Notes: a model not told the origin generated them from the letters alone. A DNA stretch of 38,554 nucleotides from Rhizobiaceae bacterium (GCA_020628775.1 JAHDEP010000002.1:1-38554); one strand, 5' to 3'. Positions 10,419 to 20,342 are shown, counted from the first letter of the stretch. A program made the numbers and translations.

Positions 10419-10486
10419 AAACTGAATTATCCAATATCTTTTTCTGTCCGAGTTCGTCCCCGATACTCAATCGACAGATTTATTAC

Positions 10487-11095
10487 TTAGTTGGTTGTAC
10501 CAACAGCTCCGCTATTGCCATTGCCAAGTTTCATCCATGCACCGGCATGTTCCGAAGACTGGCGTTTGATGAAGCGATAACCTGTTTCATGCCACAGTCG
10601 TACATCGTTACGCAGATTATCGAGTACATAGTCACCGTAATCTGTGCGAACTGTCAGTACGGCATGTCCAGAGCCGTCTGGTTGGAGTACAACAGTGATC
10701 AGAAGGTCAGCTGGTGAAAACCCAGCTTTCATCAGACTTGCGCGCTTGAGCAGCACATAATCTTCACAGTCACCCACTGTTCGTGGATATGACCATACTT
10801 CTTCAACACCGTGAATTTGCATATCTGTCAAAGGTTTGATCTTGCGATTAACAGCTGTATTGATCTTAAGCATCTTGTCCCATGCTTTTCTCGTGAGCTG
10901 CATTGGTCCTTGGTCCCGACCGATGACGCCACACTCATTTGGGTTTGCCTTACAAAATTCGTAATGCCCAATAGGTGGATTAGTTTGACTGACTGGACTT
11001 AGAAAATCATGCGCCGCATGAGCGTTACTCATAGAAGCAATTCCAAGTCCTAATAATAGTGCACCTGTTTTTACTGTGCTATTGATGTGAACCAT
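10487..11095 (-). CDS. Bacterial transglutaminase-like cysteine peptidase (BTLCP)
   Basis: Signal peptide, then VWSYPRTVGDCEDYVLLKRASLMKAGF and GHAVLTVRTDYGDYVLDNL (Cys/His/Asp triad region of the BTLCP family). Confidence 0.88.
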   Translation of the reverse strand: MVHINSTVKTGALLLGLGIASMSNAHAAHDFLSPVSQTNPPIGHYEFCKANPNECGVIGRDQGPMQLTRKAWDKMLKINTAVNRKIKPLTDMQIHGVEEVWSYPRTVGDCEDYVLLKRASLMKAGFSPADLLITVVLQPDGSGHAVLTVRTDYGDYVLDNLRNDVRLWHETGYRFIKRQSSEHAGAWMKLGNGNSGAVGTTN

Positions 11096-11554
11096 TTTCG
11101 TTCTCCCCGTTATGGGAAGGAATATGGCAGCACGCTTTTTACATTGGCCAAATTTTGGCGCTAAAATTCGATGCTAAATATCTGAAAAATAACGATAAAT
11201 TTTAATTGAGTTCAATTCAAATAAGGTTCAATTTTACATCAAATCGAATTCATATTTTCAGAAAAATTAGCTAAATTTGTAGCTACTTTGCCGCAACACT
11301 ATATTTCAAAGGCGGTTGGGCGGGTTGGAATTTTGTTGATTTTTTGAAGAAGTGTGAGGTCCAGCAAGCAATGAACCAAACATGGCAAGTTGATCAAAGC
11401 GCATAAGGATGCGAAAAAGCAGGAAAATAGGGCGCGAAAAAAAATTGAAAAAAGTGAAATTATTTTTCAAATTTGGCGAATTAAATAGATTTGGACCGCA
11501 GAAACTGCGTTTGGAAACTCAATTTATAACGAATTTTAGCGCAATTAGACTGAC

Positions 11555-12160
11555 TTAAAGTCTGTTTTCCAGCTCTTCGATTGGCTGAATATTGAGAAAT
11601 TCCATTGAAATACCCGTCTCAAAGTGACGTAATACGCGACCCTGCATGGAGCCGAGCCATATTAATGAGCCAATTTCAGGCCTAACATCGATCTCAAAGG
11701 CGGCACCTGATACGGATAGATCAATAATACGGACAGGATAAGTTCGTCCATCTTCAAGTCTGATCTCAGAATTCATCTTACGCGGCGTTGTACGCTCGTG
11801 ACGACGATCTTCTTCCATGCCAAGTTCGTGCTTATTGGCAAGCCAGGTCAATTGAGCGGCTAATTTATTCTGCTTTCGAGGTGTTGCATTAATGCTAACT
11901 TCAAACCCAGCTTTCGTCACGCTAATCACGTGACCTTCAAGACGGCCGATTTGTTCAATATATGCGATAATTCTTTCGCCATGTTCGGGCAGGTGGGCTG
12001 CTTCTACGAACGCCACAGCAGGAGACATCTTGTTGATGAAGCACTTTTGCTCAGTATAGTCTTCGCGCATCATGCGCCCTTGAAGCTCTACACTTACACT
12101 GTAAAAAGTGTTTGCTTCATCGTTTTCAGTGCCAATATCTCTTCGTGCTGCCGATAGCAT
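11555..12160 (-). CDS. PilZ domain-containing protein (probably two PilZ-like domains)
   Basis: C-terminal RRHER (RxxxR) and DLSVSGAAF (D/NxSxxG) c-di-GMP motifs. The N-terminal half has a PilZ-like beta pattern but no clear motif. Confidence 0.8.
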   Translation of the reverse strand: MLSAARRDIGTENDEANTFYSVSVELQGRMMREDYTEQKCFINKMSPAVAFVEAAHLPEHGERIIAYIEQIGRLEGHVISVTKAGFEVSINATPRKQNKLAAQLTWLANKHELGMEEDRRHERTTPRKMNSEIRLEDGRTYPVRIIDLSVSGAAFEIDVRPEIGSLIWLGSMQGRVLRHFETGISMEFLNIQPIEELENRL

Positions 12161-12265
12161 TTGACTTTCCCAAACTCTTAACTTTGGTTTTTAAACTAAA
12201 AGACTATGGTTAATAATGTGTAAGTTTTAGCCGTTTTGAACGATATAATTGTAGCAATTTTGGAA

Positions 12266-12919
12266 TTAGTTTTTCAAACCACCATCGATGACAAAAAGAT
12301 GGCCAACTCGTTTGGCATCCTCATCGTTACTGCTGGTTGTGTTTAAAGTTTCAGAACGGCCCAAAGCCTTAAAATCTACAGGTATTGTATCTTTATCGAT
12401 ATGTCGGATCGCTGTGAGCGACATTCCGATAATATGCTTTTTGTTGAGACTAAATTCACTACCCATTTGAGCAAGGGAACCGATCACACGATCAAACTTT
12501 CCGTTTTCGCTCACAAGAGGGAGCAACAACATCTCAAGTTTATTGACGGTGCCCATTGTTGAAAGGCCATCAGCGCAAACAACAAATGGCATTTGTTCAG
12601 ATGCGCATTGCGCTACAATCGTGCTAGGTTTGCGCTCTACACCGTTGAGCCACAGGCCGCTGAATGATTTGCCGCGCAATTCATCACCAAACATAGCGCA
12701 GATGTCACCACCTGCAAGTTTTAGCGATGCAATGTCGCCTGCTAATTCTAGCATAAATATTGAAGGTAGAATGTTGCCAATATAAGCAGGTTCAAACTCG
12801 TGACGAGAAGGGGCGGGGTCATCGCCTCTTAGTTCATTCCAATACTGGAATAGCTCTCTGCTGGTTTGATGTCTCATGACAATAATACTCAATACACTTA
12901 CATGTCCTTGTAAGATCAT
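12266..12919 (-). CDS. PAS domain-containing protein (PAS_5-like)
   Basis: ELFQYWNELRGDDPAPSRHEFEPAYIGNILPSIFMLEL, GDICAMFGDELRGKSFSGLW, typical of alphaproteobacterial PAS_5 proteins. Confidence 0.8.
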   Translation of the reverse strand: MILQGHVSVLSIIVMRHQTSRELFQYWNELRGDDPAPSRHEFEPAYIGNILPSIFMLELAGDIASLKLAGGDICAMFGDELRGKSFSGLWLNGVERKPSTIVAQCASEQMPFVVCADGLSTMGTVNKLEMLLLPLVSENGKFDRVIGSLAQMGSEFSLNKKHIIGMSLTAIRHIDKDTIPVDFKALGRSETLNTTSSNDEDAKRVGHLFVIDGGLKN

Positions 12920-12999
12920 ATCACAAATTGCAATTTATTGGTGATGTATCGGCAAAATGGGTGAAAATCCCGCGCGTTAAGGTTAATAAATGGTTTCGC

Positions 13000-13131
13000 T
13001 TGCTGGTTTTGTAATAGCATGGCATTGTGTTTTCAGGCTTCCAATTGGAATACTAGCACCCCAAATTGACCGAAATTTTGGTCACCGGCCACGTGAGCTT
13101 CTTTAGTGAATTGCTCCGTGGCCTTTTTTTT
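13000..13131 (+). ncRNA. Candidate intergenic small RNA ending in an intrinsic terminator (5' end unknown)
   Basis: Orphan + strand terminator (13087-13131) with no + strand CDS upstream. A second small hairpin TGACC-gaaatttt-GGTCA lies at 13067-13084. Confidence 0.45.
13087..13131 (+). terminator. Intrinsic terminator with no annotated upstream gene on this strand
   Basis: GGCCACG(T)GAGC ... GCTCCGTGGCC 11-bp stem with one bulge, then T8. Confidence 0.85.
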
Positions 13132-13190
13132 ATCTTAAAACTGGGATAGATAGGCTTAAGGCCTATCCAATTGAAATATCGGAATTTTTG

Positions 13191-13904
13191 ATGAACGAAA
13201 TAAATGAAGAACACCGCGAACCTGCGCAGCCAAATCCTCCGATTTTTAACCTACCTAATGTGATATTGCTTTTTTTATTGATTATGGTGGCCATTCATGT
13301 TGCTCGCGATATGCTGTTATCTGACGAGCAGAACCTTCAAGTGTTAATAAATGGCGCTTTTATTCCTCAAAGATACCTGTTTTCGTTCTCAGATCAGAAT
13401 TTAGCTTATTTTACAACGCCGGTGACTTATTCGTTCTTACATGGCGGATATGGGCACCTTGCGGTCAATAGTCTTTGGCTTGCCGCGTTTGGTGCAGTGG
13501 TTGCACGGCGCTTGGGCGCTGTGCGATTTGTTATCTTTTGGGTTTTGTCTGCAATTGCATCTGCTGCATTTTTTGCAGGGTTAAATTGGGGGCAGGCTGT
13601 TCCCGTAATTGGTGCGTCCGGGGTTGTTTCAGCATTAATGGGCGCTGCGGCTCGTTTTGCCTTTCCTTTGGGTGGCAGGTTTGTGCGTGAAAAGGCTCAC
13701 TTTTTACCGCGTCAATCATTTGCCGATGTTCTGCAAAACAGAACCGTTCTCATATATGTCGGATTTTGGTTTGTAATCAGTCTATTACCCGCAATTGGCT
13801 TTGGCGCATCGTCAAATGCAAGCACAATTGCTTGGGAGGCACATATCGGCGGATTTTTGTTTGGCTTCCTATTGTTTGACCTATTTGATCATAAAGACTG
13901 GTAA
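13191..13904 (+). CDS. Rhomboid family intramembrane serine protease
   Basis: SFLHGGYGHLAVNSLWLAAFG, catalytic GASG (VIGASGVVSALMG), AHIGGFLFG, multiple TMs. Confidence 0.92.
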   Translation: MNEINEEHREPAQPNPPIFNLPNVILLFLLIMVAIHVARDMLLSDEQNLQVLINGAFIPQRYLFSFSDQNLAYFTTPVTYSFLHGGYGHLAVNSLWLAAFGAVVARRLGAVRFVIFWVLSAIASAAFFAGLNWGQAVPVIGASGVVSALMGAAARFAFPLGGRFVREKAHFLPRQSFADVLQNRTVLIYVGFWFVISLLPAIGFGASSNASTIAWEAHIGGFLFGFLLFDLFDHKDW

Positions 13905-14044
13905 AAGTTGCATAATTGTCAAAAATGACGGTACACTGTGAGTCTATCGGAAAGGGTGGTTTTCCGAGGTAAGACATTCCCTTTTCGTAGCGGCGCTGCT
14001 TAGCAGCGAGACTTTGAGTTGGTTACAAATATGAGGAGGATGCA

Positions 14045-14476
14045 ATGACTGTTAAACAGATTTTGGATGAAAAGGGCTATAGTGTATCGACTATGGCTGC
14101 GACCGAAACAATTGCCGAAGCAATTGATTTTTTGGCTGGCAACAAATTCGGTGCTGTAGTTGTGTCATCCAAAGGCCAGGAAGTCGCCGGGATTTTATCT
14201 GAGCGCGATATCGTGCGCACAATTTCAGAAAACGGCAAAGATGCGGTGGAATTTCCGATTTCAAAGGTTATGACTAAAAATGTGAAAACCTGTAAAGCCA
14301 CAACAAGTGTGATGGAAGTCATGGAAATCATGACCAAAGGTGGTTTCAGACACATTCCTATTGTTGATGAGGATAAGCTGATTGGTATCATCTCCATTCG
14401 CGATGTGATTAAGCACCGCATGAATGAAGTTGAAAGAGAAGCTGAAGAAATTAAGGCTTATATTGGCGCAGGCTAA
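14045..14476 (+). CDS. Tandem CBS domain protein
   Basis: GAVVVSSKGQEVAGILSERDIVRTI and FRHIPIVDEDKLIGIISIRDVIKHR. Confidence 0.9.
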   Translation: MTVKQILDEKGYSVSTMAATETIAEAIDFLAGNKFGAVVVSSKGQEVAGILSERDIVRTISENGKDAVEFPISKVMTKNVKTCKATTSVMEVMEIMTKGGFRHIPIVDEDKLIGIISIRDVIKHRMNEVEREAEEIKAYIGAG

Positions 14477-14493
14477 CGCCGCTTTTGACGAGA

Positions 14494-14907
14494 TTACTCT
14501 TCAGAAATAAGCGTTGGGTTTGAGGACCCAATGCCATCGACTTTTCGATAAAAGCAAGATTTACGACCCGTGTGGCAGGCGACACCATCGCCTGTCATTT
14601 TTACTTCGATAATAACCGCATCCTGATCGCAGTCTGTGTGCATACTAACAACTTCTTGTAAGTTGCCGGACGTCTCGCCCTTTTTCCATAATTCTTGACG
14701 TGATCTTGAATAATAATGCGCAATACCCGTTTCGATGGTGAGCGCTAAAGCTTCAGCATTCATATAAGCGAGCATAACGATTTGCCCGTCATTGGTATCC
14801 GTGACAACTGTTGTAATGAGGCCTTTTTCATCAAATTTAGGCGTAAAAGGTCCGTCCTGCTCGAGCAGTTTTTTATCACTCGCCGGCGATTTAAAATCGA
14901 TTGTCAT
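14494..14907 (-). CDS. hisI: Phosphoribosyl-AMP cyclohydrolase
   Basis: [58 protein letters not shown]. Confidence 0.95.
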   Translation of the reverse strand: MTIDFKSPASDKKLLEQDGPFTPKFDEKGLITTVVTDTNDGQIVMLAYMNAEALALTIETGIAHYYSRSRQELWKKGETSGNLQEVVSMHTDCDQDAVIIEVKMTGDGVACHTGRKSCFYRKVDGIGSSNPTLISEE

Positions 14908-14912
14908 GATAA

Positions 14913-15536
14913 TTAGCTTTTGCCGATGGCAGCCATGAACTTCAACTGTTCTTCTTTATCTGAGCGGTATTCGCCAGTGTAAGAAGACGTTAGTGTAATG
15001 GAACCGTGTTTACGGATCCCACGCATTGCCATGCACATATGTTCAGCTTCAACCATCACCGCAACACCTTTTGGCTGAAGTGCTTCCGTGATTGATTGTG
15101 CGATTTGCTCTGTCATAGATTCTTGCGTCTGCAGACGTTTAGCAAAAATATCAACAACACGGGCAATCTTTGAAAGGCCGACGACTTTCCCATCTGGGAG
15201 ATAAGAGACATGCGCTTTACCAATAATTGGCACCATGTGATGCTCACAATGTGAGAAAAACGGAATGTCTTTGATGGTTACAGGACCAGAATAGCCGGAA
15301 ACTTGCTCGAATGTACGAGACAATTCCTCAGCTGGATTTTGCTCATATCCTGCAAACAGTTCAAGATAAGCGTTGACCACACGTTTAGGCGTGTCGAGCA
15401 AACCCTCACGTCCTGGATTCTCGCCAACCCATTTAAGAAGCGTTTCAACTGCCGCCTCAGCCTCTTCGCGGCTAGGTTTTTGGCCGTCTCCAAGCTCCGT
15501 ACTGTTAGCTAAGATATTTTTGACAATCGCGTCCAT
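14913..15536 (-). CDS. folE: GTP cyclohydrolase I
   Basis: [66 protein letters not shown]. Confidence 0.96.
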   Translation of the reverse strand: MDAIVKNILANSTELGDGQKPSREEAEAAVETLLKWVGENPGREGLLDTPKRVVNAYLELFAGYEQNPAEELSRTFEQVSGYSGPVTIKDIPFFSHCEHHMVPIIGKAHVSYLPDGKVVGLSKIARVVDIFAKRLQTQESMTEQIAQSITEALQPKGVAVMVEAEHMCMAMRGIRKHGSITLTSSYTGEYRSDKEEQLKFMAAIGKS

Positions 15537-15691
15537 CTTTAACTCCGAGACCTTAAAGTAGATCGTAATGTTATAACTTAATCAGATTTATTGTAAATCG
15601 TCATTCTGGTATTTATGTGTTTTGTCTTTCTTACACAAGCCACTATATAGTAGGTGTTAGTTGAATTTCGAGTGAATTATTTGGAAATGAT

Positions 15692-16132
15692 ATGATAGAT
15701 AAAGTCTATAATGCAAAGATATTAGAATTTGCAGGAAATATATCCCATATTGGTGCGTTAGAGGATGCGGATGCAGAGGCTATTGCGCACTCCAAACTAT
15801 GCGGCTCGAAGGTTAAAATCTGGCTCAAAGTTTCCGATGGTAAAGTGTCTGATTTCGGTCATGACGTTAAAGCATGCGCTTTGGGGCAGGCGACTTCATC
15901 TATTATGGCAAAACATATTATCGGTTCTACGCCCGATGAATTGCGCGTTGTGCGAGATCAGATGTGGGCTATGCTGAAGGAAAACGGCACGCCGCCTGAA
16001 GGGCGTTTTGAAGATTTGAAATATCTTGAACCTGTTAAAGAATATCGCGCGCGTCACGCTTCTACGATGTTGACCTTTGATGCAGTTGTTGATGCGCTTG
16101 ATCAGATCGAACAGGCAAAAGTTGCCGTTTAG
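15692..16132 (+). CDS. Iron-sulfur cluster assembly scaffold (IscU/NifU N-terminal-like) protein
   Basis: CGSKVKIWLKVSDGKVSDFGHDVKACALGQATSSIMA pattern with conserved Cys. Typical neighbour of yidD/thrS. Confidence 0.82.
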   Translation: MIDKVYNAKILEFAGNISHIGALEDADAEAIAHSKLCGSKVKIWLKVSDGKVSDFGHDVKACALGQATSSIMAKHIIGSTPDELRVVRDQMWAMLKENGTPPEGRFEDLKYLEPVKEYRARHASTMLTFDAVVDALDQIEQAKVAV

Positions 16133-16137
16133 AACAT

Positions 16138-16461
16138 GTGATGGATAAATCAGATGAAAAACGGTCTTTGTCACGCAATTGGCAGGGCAGTTGGCCAAAA
16201 ACCCCCGGTCGGTTGCTGGGACTTGGTATTATCCGGCTTTATCAGCTGACATTATCAGGATTTATCGGCAATTCATGCCGTCACTTACCCACATGTTCTG
16301 AATATGGATATGAGGCGATTGCGCGCTATGGATTGTGGTCCGGTGGTTGGATGGCAGCGATCCGCATTATCAAATGTGGACCGTTTGGCACGCATGGTCA
16401 TGACCCTGTTCCAGAACAATTATCACCAAAACACCGTTGGTGGTTTCCTTGGCGAAAGTAA
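16138..16461 (+). CDS. yidD: Membrane protein insertion efficiency factor YidD
   Basis: GIIRLYQLTLSGFIGNSCRHLPTCSEYGYEAIARYG...KCGPFGTHGHDPVP. Confidence 0.93.
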   Translation: MMDKSDEKRSLSRNWQGSWPKTPGRLLGLGIIRLYQLTLSGFIGNSCRHLPTCSEYGYEAIARYGLWSGGWMAAIRIIKCGPFGTHGHDPVPEQLSPKHRWWFPWRK

Positions 16462-16573
16462 ACCTCGGCACAAGCTCGATTTGTTAGCTGTTTGTTTGAT
16501 GGCAAAGTTTGGTCTTTACCTTGCAACTTCATCACGTTAAAAGCGGCCAGCTTTAAAGGCTAATTAATATCAA

Positions 16574-16608
16574 CCACCCGCATTTGTAGGCGGGACTGGA
16601 TACAGGAG
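16574..16608 (+). promoter_or_regulatory. Candidate thrS leader hairpin with tRNA-Thr-anticodon-like loop next to the SD
   Basis: CCA-CCCGC-ATTTGTAG-GCGGG-(AC)-TGG stem-loop, loop containing U-UGU-A at 16584-16588, followed by GGAG SD (16605-16608) and ATG at 16617. Confidence 0.4.
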
Positions 16609-16616
16609 CATACACC

Positions 16617-18575
16617 ATGGCAGACGCCATTACTCTCTCATTCCCTGATGGTTCTGAACGCAGTTACGACGCTGGTACAACCGGCCGTGACGTTGCAGAA
16701 TCAATTTCTAAATCATTATCTAAAAAGTCAGTTGCGATCGCTATTGATGGCGAATTGCAGGATTTGACCGATCCGATCACATCTGGTGCAATCGAGATCA
16801 TTACACGTACCGACGATCGCGCGCTGGAGTTAATTCGCCATGATGCTGCGCACGTGATGGCTGAAGCTGTGCAGGATTTGTATCCGGGCACGCAGGTCAC
16901 CATTGGTCCGGTTATTGAAAACGGTTTCTTCTACGACTTTGCCAAAGATACCCCGTTCACCCCGGAAGATTTGCCAAAGATCGAAAAAAGAATGCGCGAA
17001 ATTATCGGGCGCAACGACAAATTCACCAAAGAAATTTGGACACGTGAAGAAGCAAAGCGCGTGTTTAAAGAAAAAGGTGAAGATTATAAAATCGAGTTGA
17101 TCGATGCGATCCCCGGTGATGAAGATCTTAAGATCTATTATCAGGGCGACTGGTTTGATCTGTGTCGTGGTCCGCATATGGCATCCACAGGCCAAATCGG
17201 CAATGCATTTAAATTGATGAAGGTTGCCGGTGCTTATTGGCGTGGTGATTCTGACAATGAAATGCTGACCCGTATTTATGGCACAGCATGGGCTGACCAA
17301 AAGCAGCTTGATGCGCATCTTCATATGATTGAAGAAGCTGAAAAGCGTGATCACCGCAAGTTGGGTCGCGAGATGGACTTGTTCCACTTCCAGGAAGAAG
17401 GTCCGGGCGTTGTGTTTTGGCATGCTAAAGGCTGGCGAATGTTCCAGACTTTGGTCAATTACATGCGTCGCCGTCTTGATGAACATGGCTATGATGAAGT
17501 GAATGCGCCGCAAATCTTGGATAAGGCTTTGTGGGAAACTTCAGGTCACTGGGGTTGGTATCGCGAGAATATGTTTGCAACTCAAACTGAAGATGATCGG
17601 GTCTTTGCTATTAAGCCGATGAACTGCCCGGGGCACGTTCAAATCTTTAAGCATGGTCTTAAATCTTATCGTGAACTTCCGATTAAGATGGCTGAATTTG
17701 GTAACGTCCATCGTTACGAGCCTTCTGGTGCGCTTCATGGATTAATGCGTGTTCGCGGATTTACCCAGGATGATGCGCATGTATTCTGTACTGAAGAGCA
17801 GATGACCTCTGAATGTTTGCGTATCAATGATCTTATCTTGTCGACTTATGCAGATTTCGGATTTGAAGAGATAACTGTGAAACTATCAACCCGCCCTGAA
17901 AAGCGTGTAGGTAGCGATGAAAGCTGGGATCGTGCCGAAGAGGTCATGACGAAGGTTCTAAAAACCATCGAAGAGAACTCAGAAGGCAAGATTAAAACCG
18001 GAATACTTGAAGGTGAGGGCGCGTTTTACGGTCCTAAGTTTGAGTATACTTTGCGTGATGCTATTGGTCGTGAGTGGCAGTGTGGCACAACACAAGTTGA
18101 TTTCAACTTGCCAGAGCGTTTTGGCGCATTCTACATCGATAGCGATTCTGAAAAGCGCCAACCAGTGATGATCCACCGTGCGATTTGCGGATCTATGGAG
18201 CGTTTCTTGGGAATTCTTATTGAGAGTTTCGCAGGTCATATGCCGCTATGGTTTGCGCCTTTGCAGGTTGTTGTTGCGACCATTACATCTGAAGCTGAGG
18301 AATATGCTTTGGAAGTTGCAAAGGAGCTAAAGGCAGCTGGATTGCAGGTTGATACAGATTTCAGAAATGAAAAAATCAACTACAAGGTTCGCGAACACTC
18401 AGTCACAAAAGTGCCTGTGATTATCGTTTGTGGTCGTCGGGAAGCTGAAGAGCGAACTGTAAATATCCGCCGCTTGGGTAGCCGTGATCAGACACCGATG
18501 TCGCTTGATGAAGCTGTTTCATCTCTAAAGCTTGAGGCAACACCACCTGATTTGCTTAGAAAAATGGCTGACTAA
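16617..18575 (+). CDS. thrS: Threonyl-tRNA synthetase
   Basis: TGS domain, [88 protein letters not shown]. Confidence 0.97.
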   Translation: MADAITLSFPDGSERSYDAGTTGRDVAESISKSLSKKSVAIAIDGELQDLTDPITSGAIEIITRTDDRALELIRHDAAHVMAEAVQDLYPGTQVTIGPVIENGFFYDFAKDTPFTPEDLPKIEKRMREIIGRNDKFTKEIWTREEAKRVFKEKGEDYKIELIDAIPGDEDLKIYYQGDWFDLCRGPHMASTGQIGNAFKLMKVAGAYWRGDSDNEMLTRIYGTAWADQKQLDAHLHMIEEAEKRDHRKLGREMDLFHFQEEGPGVVFWHAKGWRMFQTLVNYMRRRLDEHGYDEVNAPQILDKALWETSGHWGWYRENMFATQTEDDRVFAIKPMNCPGHVQIFKHGLKSYRELPIKMAEFGNVHRYEPSGALHGLMRVRGFTQDDAHVFCTEEQMTSECLRINDLILSTYADFGFEEITVKLSTRPEKRVGSDESWDRAEEVMTKVLKTIEENSEGKIKTGILEGEGAFYGPKFEYTLRDAIGREWQCGTTQVDFNLPERFGAFYIDSDSEKRQPVMIHRAICGSMERFLGILIESFAGHMPLWFAPLQVVVATITSEAEEYALEVAKELKAAGLQVDTDFRNEKINYKVREHSVTKVPVIIVCGRREAEERTVNIRRLGSRDQTPMSLDEAVSSLKLEATPPDLLRKMAD

Positions 18576-18599
18576 ATAAATCATAGCTTACTAAATAAG

Positions 18600-18634
18600 A
18601 TCCCGCTTGAATGAATGTTCCAGCGGGATTTTTT
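18600..18634 (+). terminator. Terminator after thrS
   Basis: ATCCCGCT-...-AGCGGGAT perfect 8-bp stem followed by TTTTTT. Confidence 0.85.
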
Positions 18635-18648
18635 AATTGTGGGATACT

Positions 18649-19641
18649 TTAATTAGAAAGAAGAACTTCAACGTCTGAATTTCTACCCGGTGAAACATGG
18701 AAATCTAGCGGGTATTCAGCGTTCTGATGCAGCGCGATTACGGTATAATCGCCTTCTGATAATACCAGTCTTGGGAATGCGCCGACCATCTCACCGATAA
18801 TGTCGCCTGAAGATGAGTAAACCGACCATGCCGTATCCGCGATACCTTCACCGCCAACTTTTGAGACGAGCTTGAACGTCACTTCAGCGGCGCGGTGGTT
18901 CATCACAACTTCGGTTAATTTGCCTTTTTCAACGCGCACATCTGCGCGGGTAACGGCGTTCACATCGCCGTATTTGGAGACAACATGATATGTGCCCTCA
19001 TTAAGGCGAACAATTAAATTGGGTTTGACAAATTCCAAAATCAGCTGACGATCTGTGTCTGCAACGGCATCTTGTTCACCGCTATAAATCGAAAAGTTCA
19101 ATAGGCTAGGGGAGAGGCGTGTATTATTGCCTGACGCTGCTTTTAATACGATCCCGCCGGCATCGAGAATAAATTTCTGTGGTGGAATTTCTGCATCCGG
19201 CGTAACGGAGAGTTTTTTTGTCACACTCGCTCTGCCGAAAGCAACATGGACGAAATAATCACCCGGTTCAAAATCCATTGATGTTGATCCACCTTCCGCA
19301 GCAGCGATTAGTCTTAGCTTACCTTCTTCATCCGGGGTTGGGTCAAATACGCGCCAAATCAACCCTGTTTGAATGGGTGCGCCTTCATCTTGCAGCACAG
19401 CTTCAAGAACAACTGATAGTGCAGTTGCCGAGTTTTGCGCCGGATTGGCTGTAGGGCTGAAATCTTCAAGGCCGGGTAATTGAATATTTGGTTGCGGTTC
19501 GACAGTAAATGAGTTTTGCGCATTCACATGTGTGCTGAGCAAAACAATTGATAATCCTATCCAGAACAAGGCTTTAAGTTTAAAAATCATAACCCACACG
19601 CTTATTGATAACTTATTTGCTCTTTTAACATCAGAATCCAA
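18649..19641 (-). CDS. Secreted/periplasmic hypothetical protein with repeated beta-rich modules
   Basis: Signal peptide (LKALFWIGLSIVLLSTHVNAQ) with likely start about 19590, then repeated 'G(D/T)Y(F/H/T)V' beta-sandwich-like modules. Confidence 0.65.
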   Translation of the reverse strand: MDSDVKRANKLSISVWVMIFKLKALFWIGLSIVLLSTHVNAQNSFTVEPQPNIQLPGLEDFSPTANPAQNSATALSVVLEAVLQDEGAPIQTGLIWRVFDPTPDEEGKLRLIAAAEGGSTSMDFEPGDYFVHVAFGRASVTKKLSVTPDAEIPPQKFILDAGGIVLKAASGNNTRLSPSLLNFSIYSGEQDAVADTDRQLILEFVKPNLIVRLNEGTYHVVSKYGDVNAVTRADVRVEKGKLTEVVMNHRAAEVTFKLVSKVGGEGIADTAWSVYSSSGDIIGEMVGAFPRLVLSEGDYTVIALHQNAEYPLDFHVSPGRNSDVEVLLSN

Positions 19642-19739
19642 ACTAGGGAAATTATATAATTATCAAATAGTGGCTGGATTTGGGTCGCTTGTATGATTAT
19701 GTCAGTCCCAAGTGAATTGGCAAAATTGGAATATCTGAC

Positions 19740-20342
19740 TTGTTTTATAATACGAATGAAAATCAACATGGGCTTGCCCACGATCCATTTAAGGCAATTG
19801 TATCCCCAAGACCCATTGGTTGGATTGGAAGTAAAGGTTCAGATGGGAGCTTAAATCTGTCGCCTTATTCATTCTTTAATGCCATTGCCGATAGCCCAAA
19901 ATTGGTGGTCTTTGCCTCAGGTGGGCGGAAAGATAGCGTACGAAATTGCGAAGAAACTGGCGAATTTAGCGTTAATATGGTTGGGCATGCACAAATTGAT
20001 GCAATGAACCAAAGTTCTGCAGCTTATGAATATGGGGTCAATGAGTTTGAAAAATCCGATCTAACAGCTGGCCAGTGCGAGTTGATCGATGCGCCACGCG
20101 TTATCGGAGCTTACGCTGTTTTAGAATGCAAAGTCACAGATATTACCAAGCCGAAGATTATTGGCGGTGAACATCCTGCCGCGCTTTTGGTGACAGGGCA
20201 GGTTGTGGGTATTCATATTAATGAAGATGTTATCACAAATGGCAGATTGGACAGTCGTAAAACTCAAACGGTTTCTCGCCTTGGCTATATGGATTATGCC
20301 GTCGTCAACGACACTTTTGAATTAATGCGGCCGAAGGTCTAA
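19740..20342 (+). CDS. Flavin reductase family protein (FMN-binding split barrel)
   Basis: HDPFKAIVSPRPIGWIGSKGSDGSLNLSPYSFFNAIADSPKLVVFASGGRKDSVRNCEETGEFSVNMV. TTG start. Confidence 0.9.
   Translation: MFYNTNENQHGLAHDPFKAIVSPRPIGWIGSKGSDGSLNLSPYSFFNAIADSPKLVVFASGGRKDSVRNCEETGEFSVNMVGHAQIDAMNQSSAAYEYGVNEFEKSDLTAGQCELIDAPRVIGAYAVLECKVTDITKPKIIGGEHPAALLVTGQVVGIHINEDVITNGRLDSRKTQTVSRLGYMDYAVVNDTFELMRPKV

Noticed and set aside
11440-11475. TTGAAAAA ... TTTTTCAA inverted repeat downstream of the PilZ gene
   Set aside because: Very AT-rich stem in an AT-rich spacer; could arise by composition, so terminator not claimed.
16499-16540. Short ORF MAKFGLYLATSSR upstream of thrS as an attenuation leader peptide
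   Set aside because: Only one Thr codon and no terminator/antiterminator arrangement after it.
16462-16616. T-box riboswitch upstream of thrS
   Set aside because: No T-box consensus sequence and no specifier-loop architecture; the simple anticodon-like hairpin explains the signal better.
16830-17513. 227-aa ORF on - strand inside thrS
   Set aside because: Fully antisense to the well-supported thrS. Composition looks like a frame shadow, with no family resemblance.
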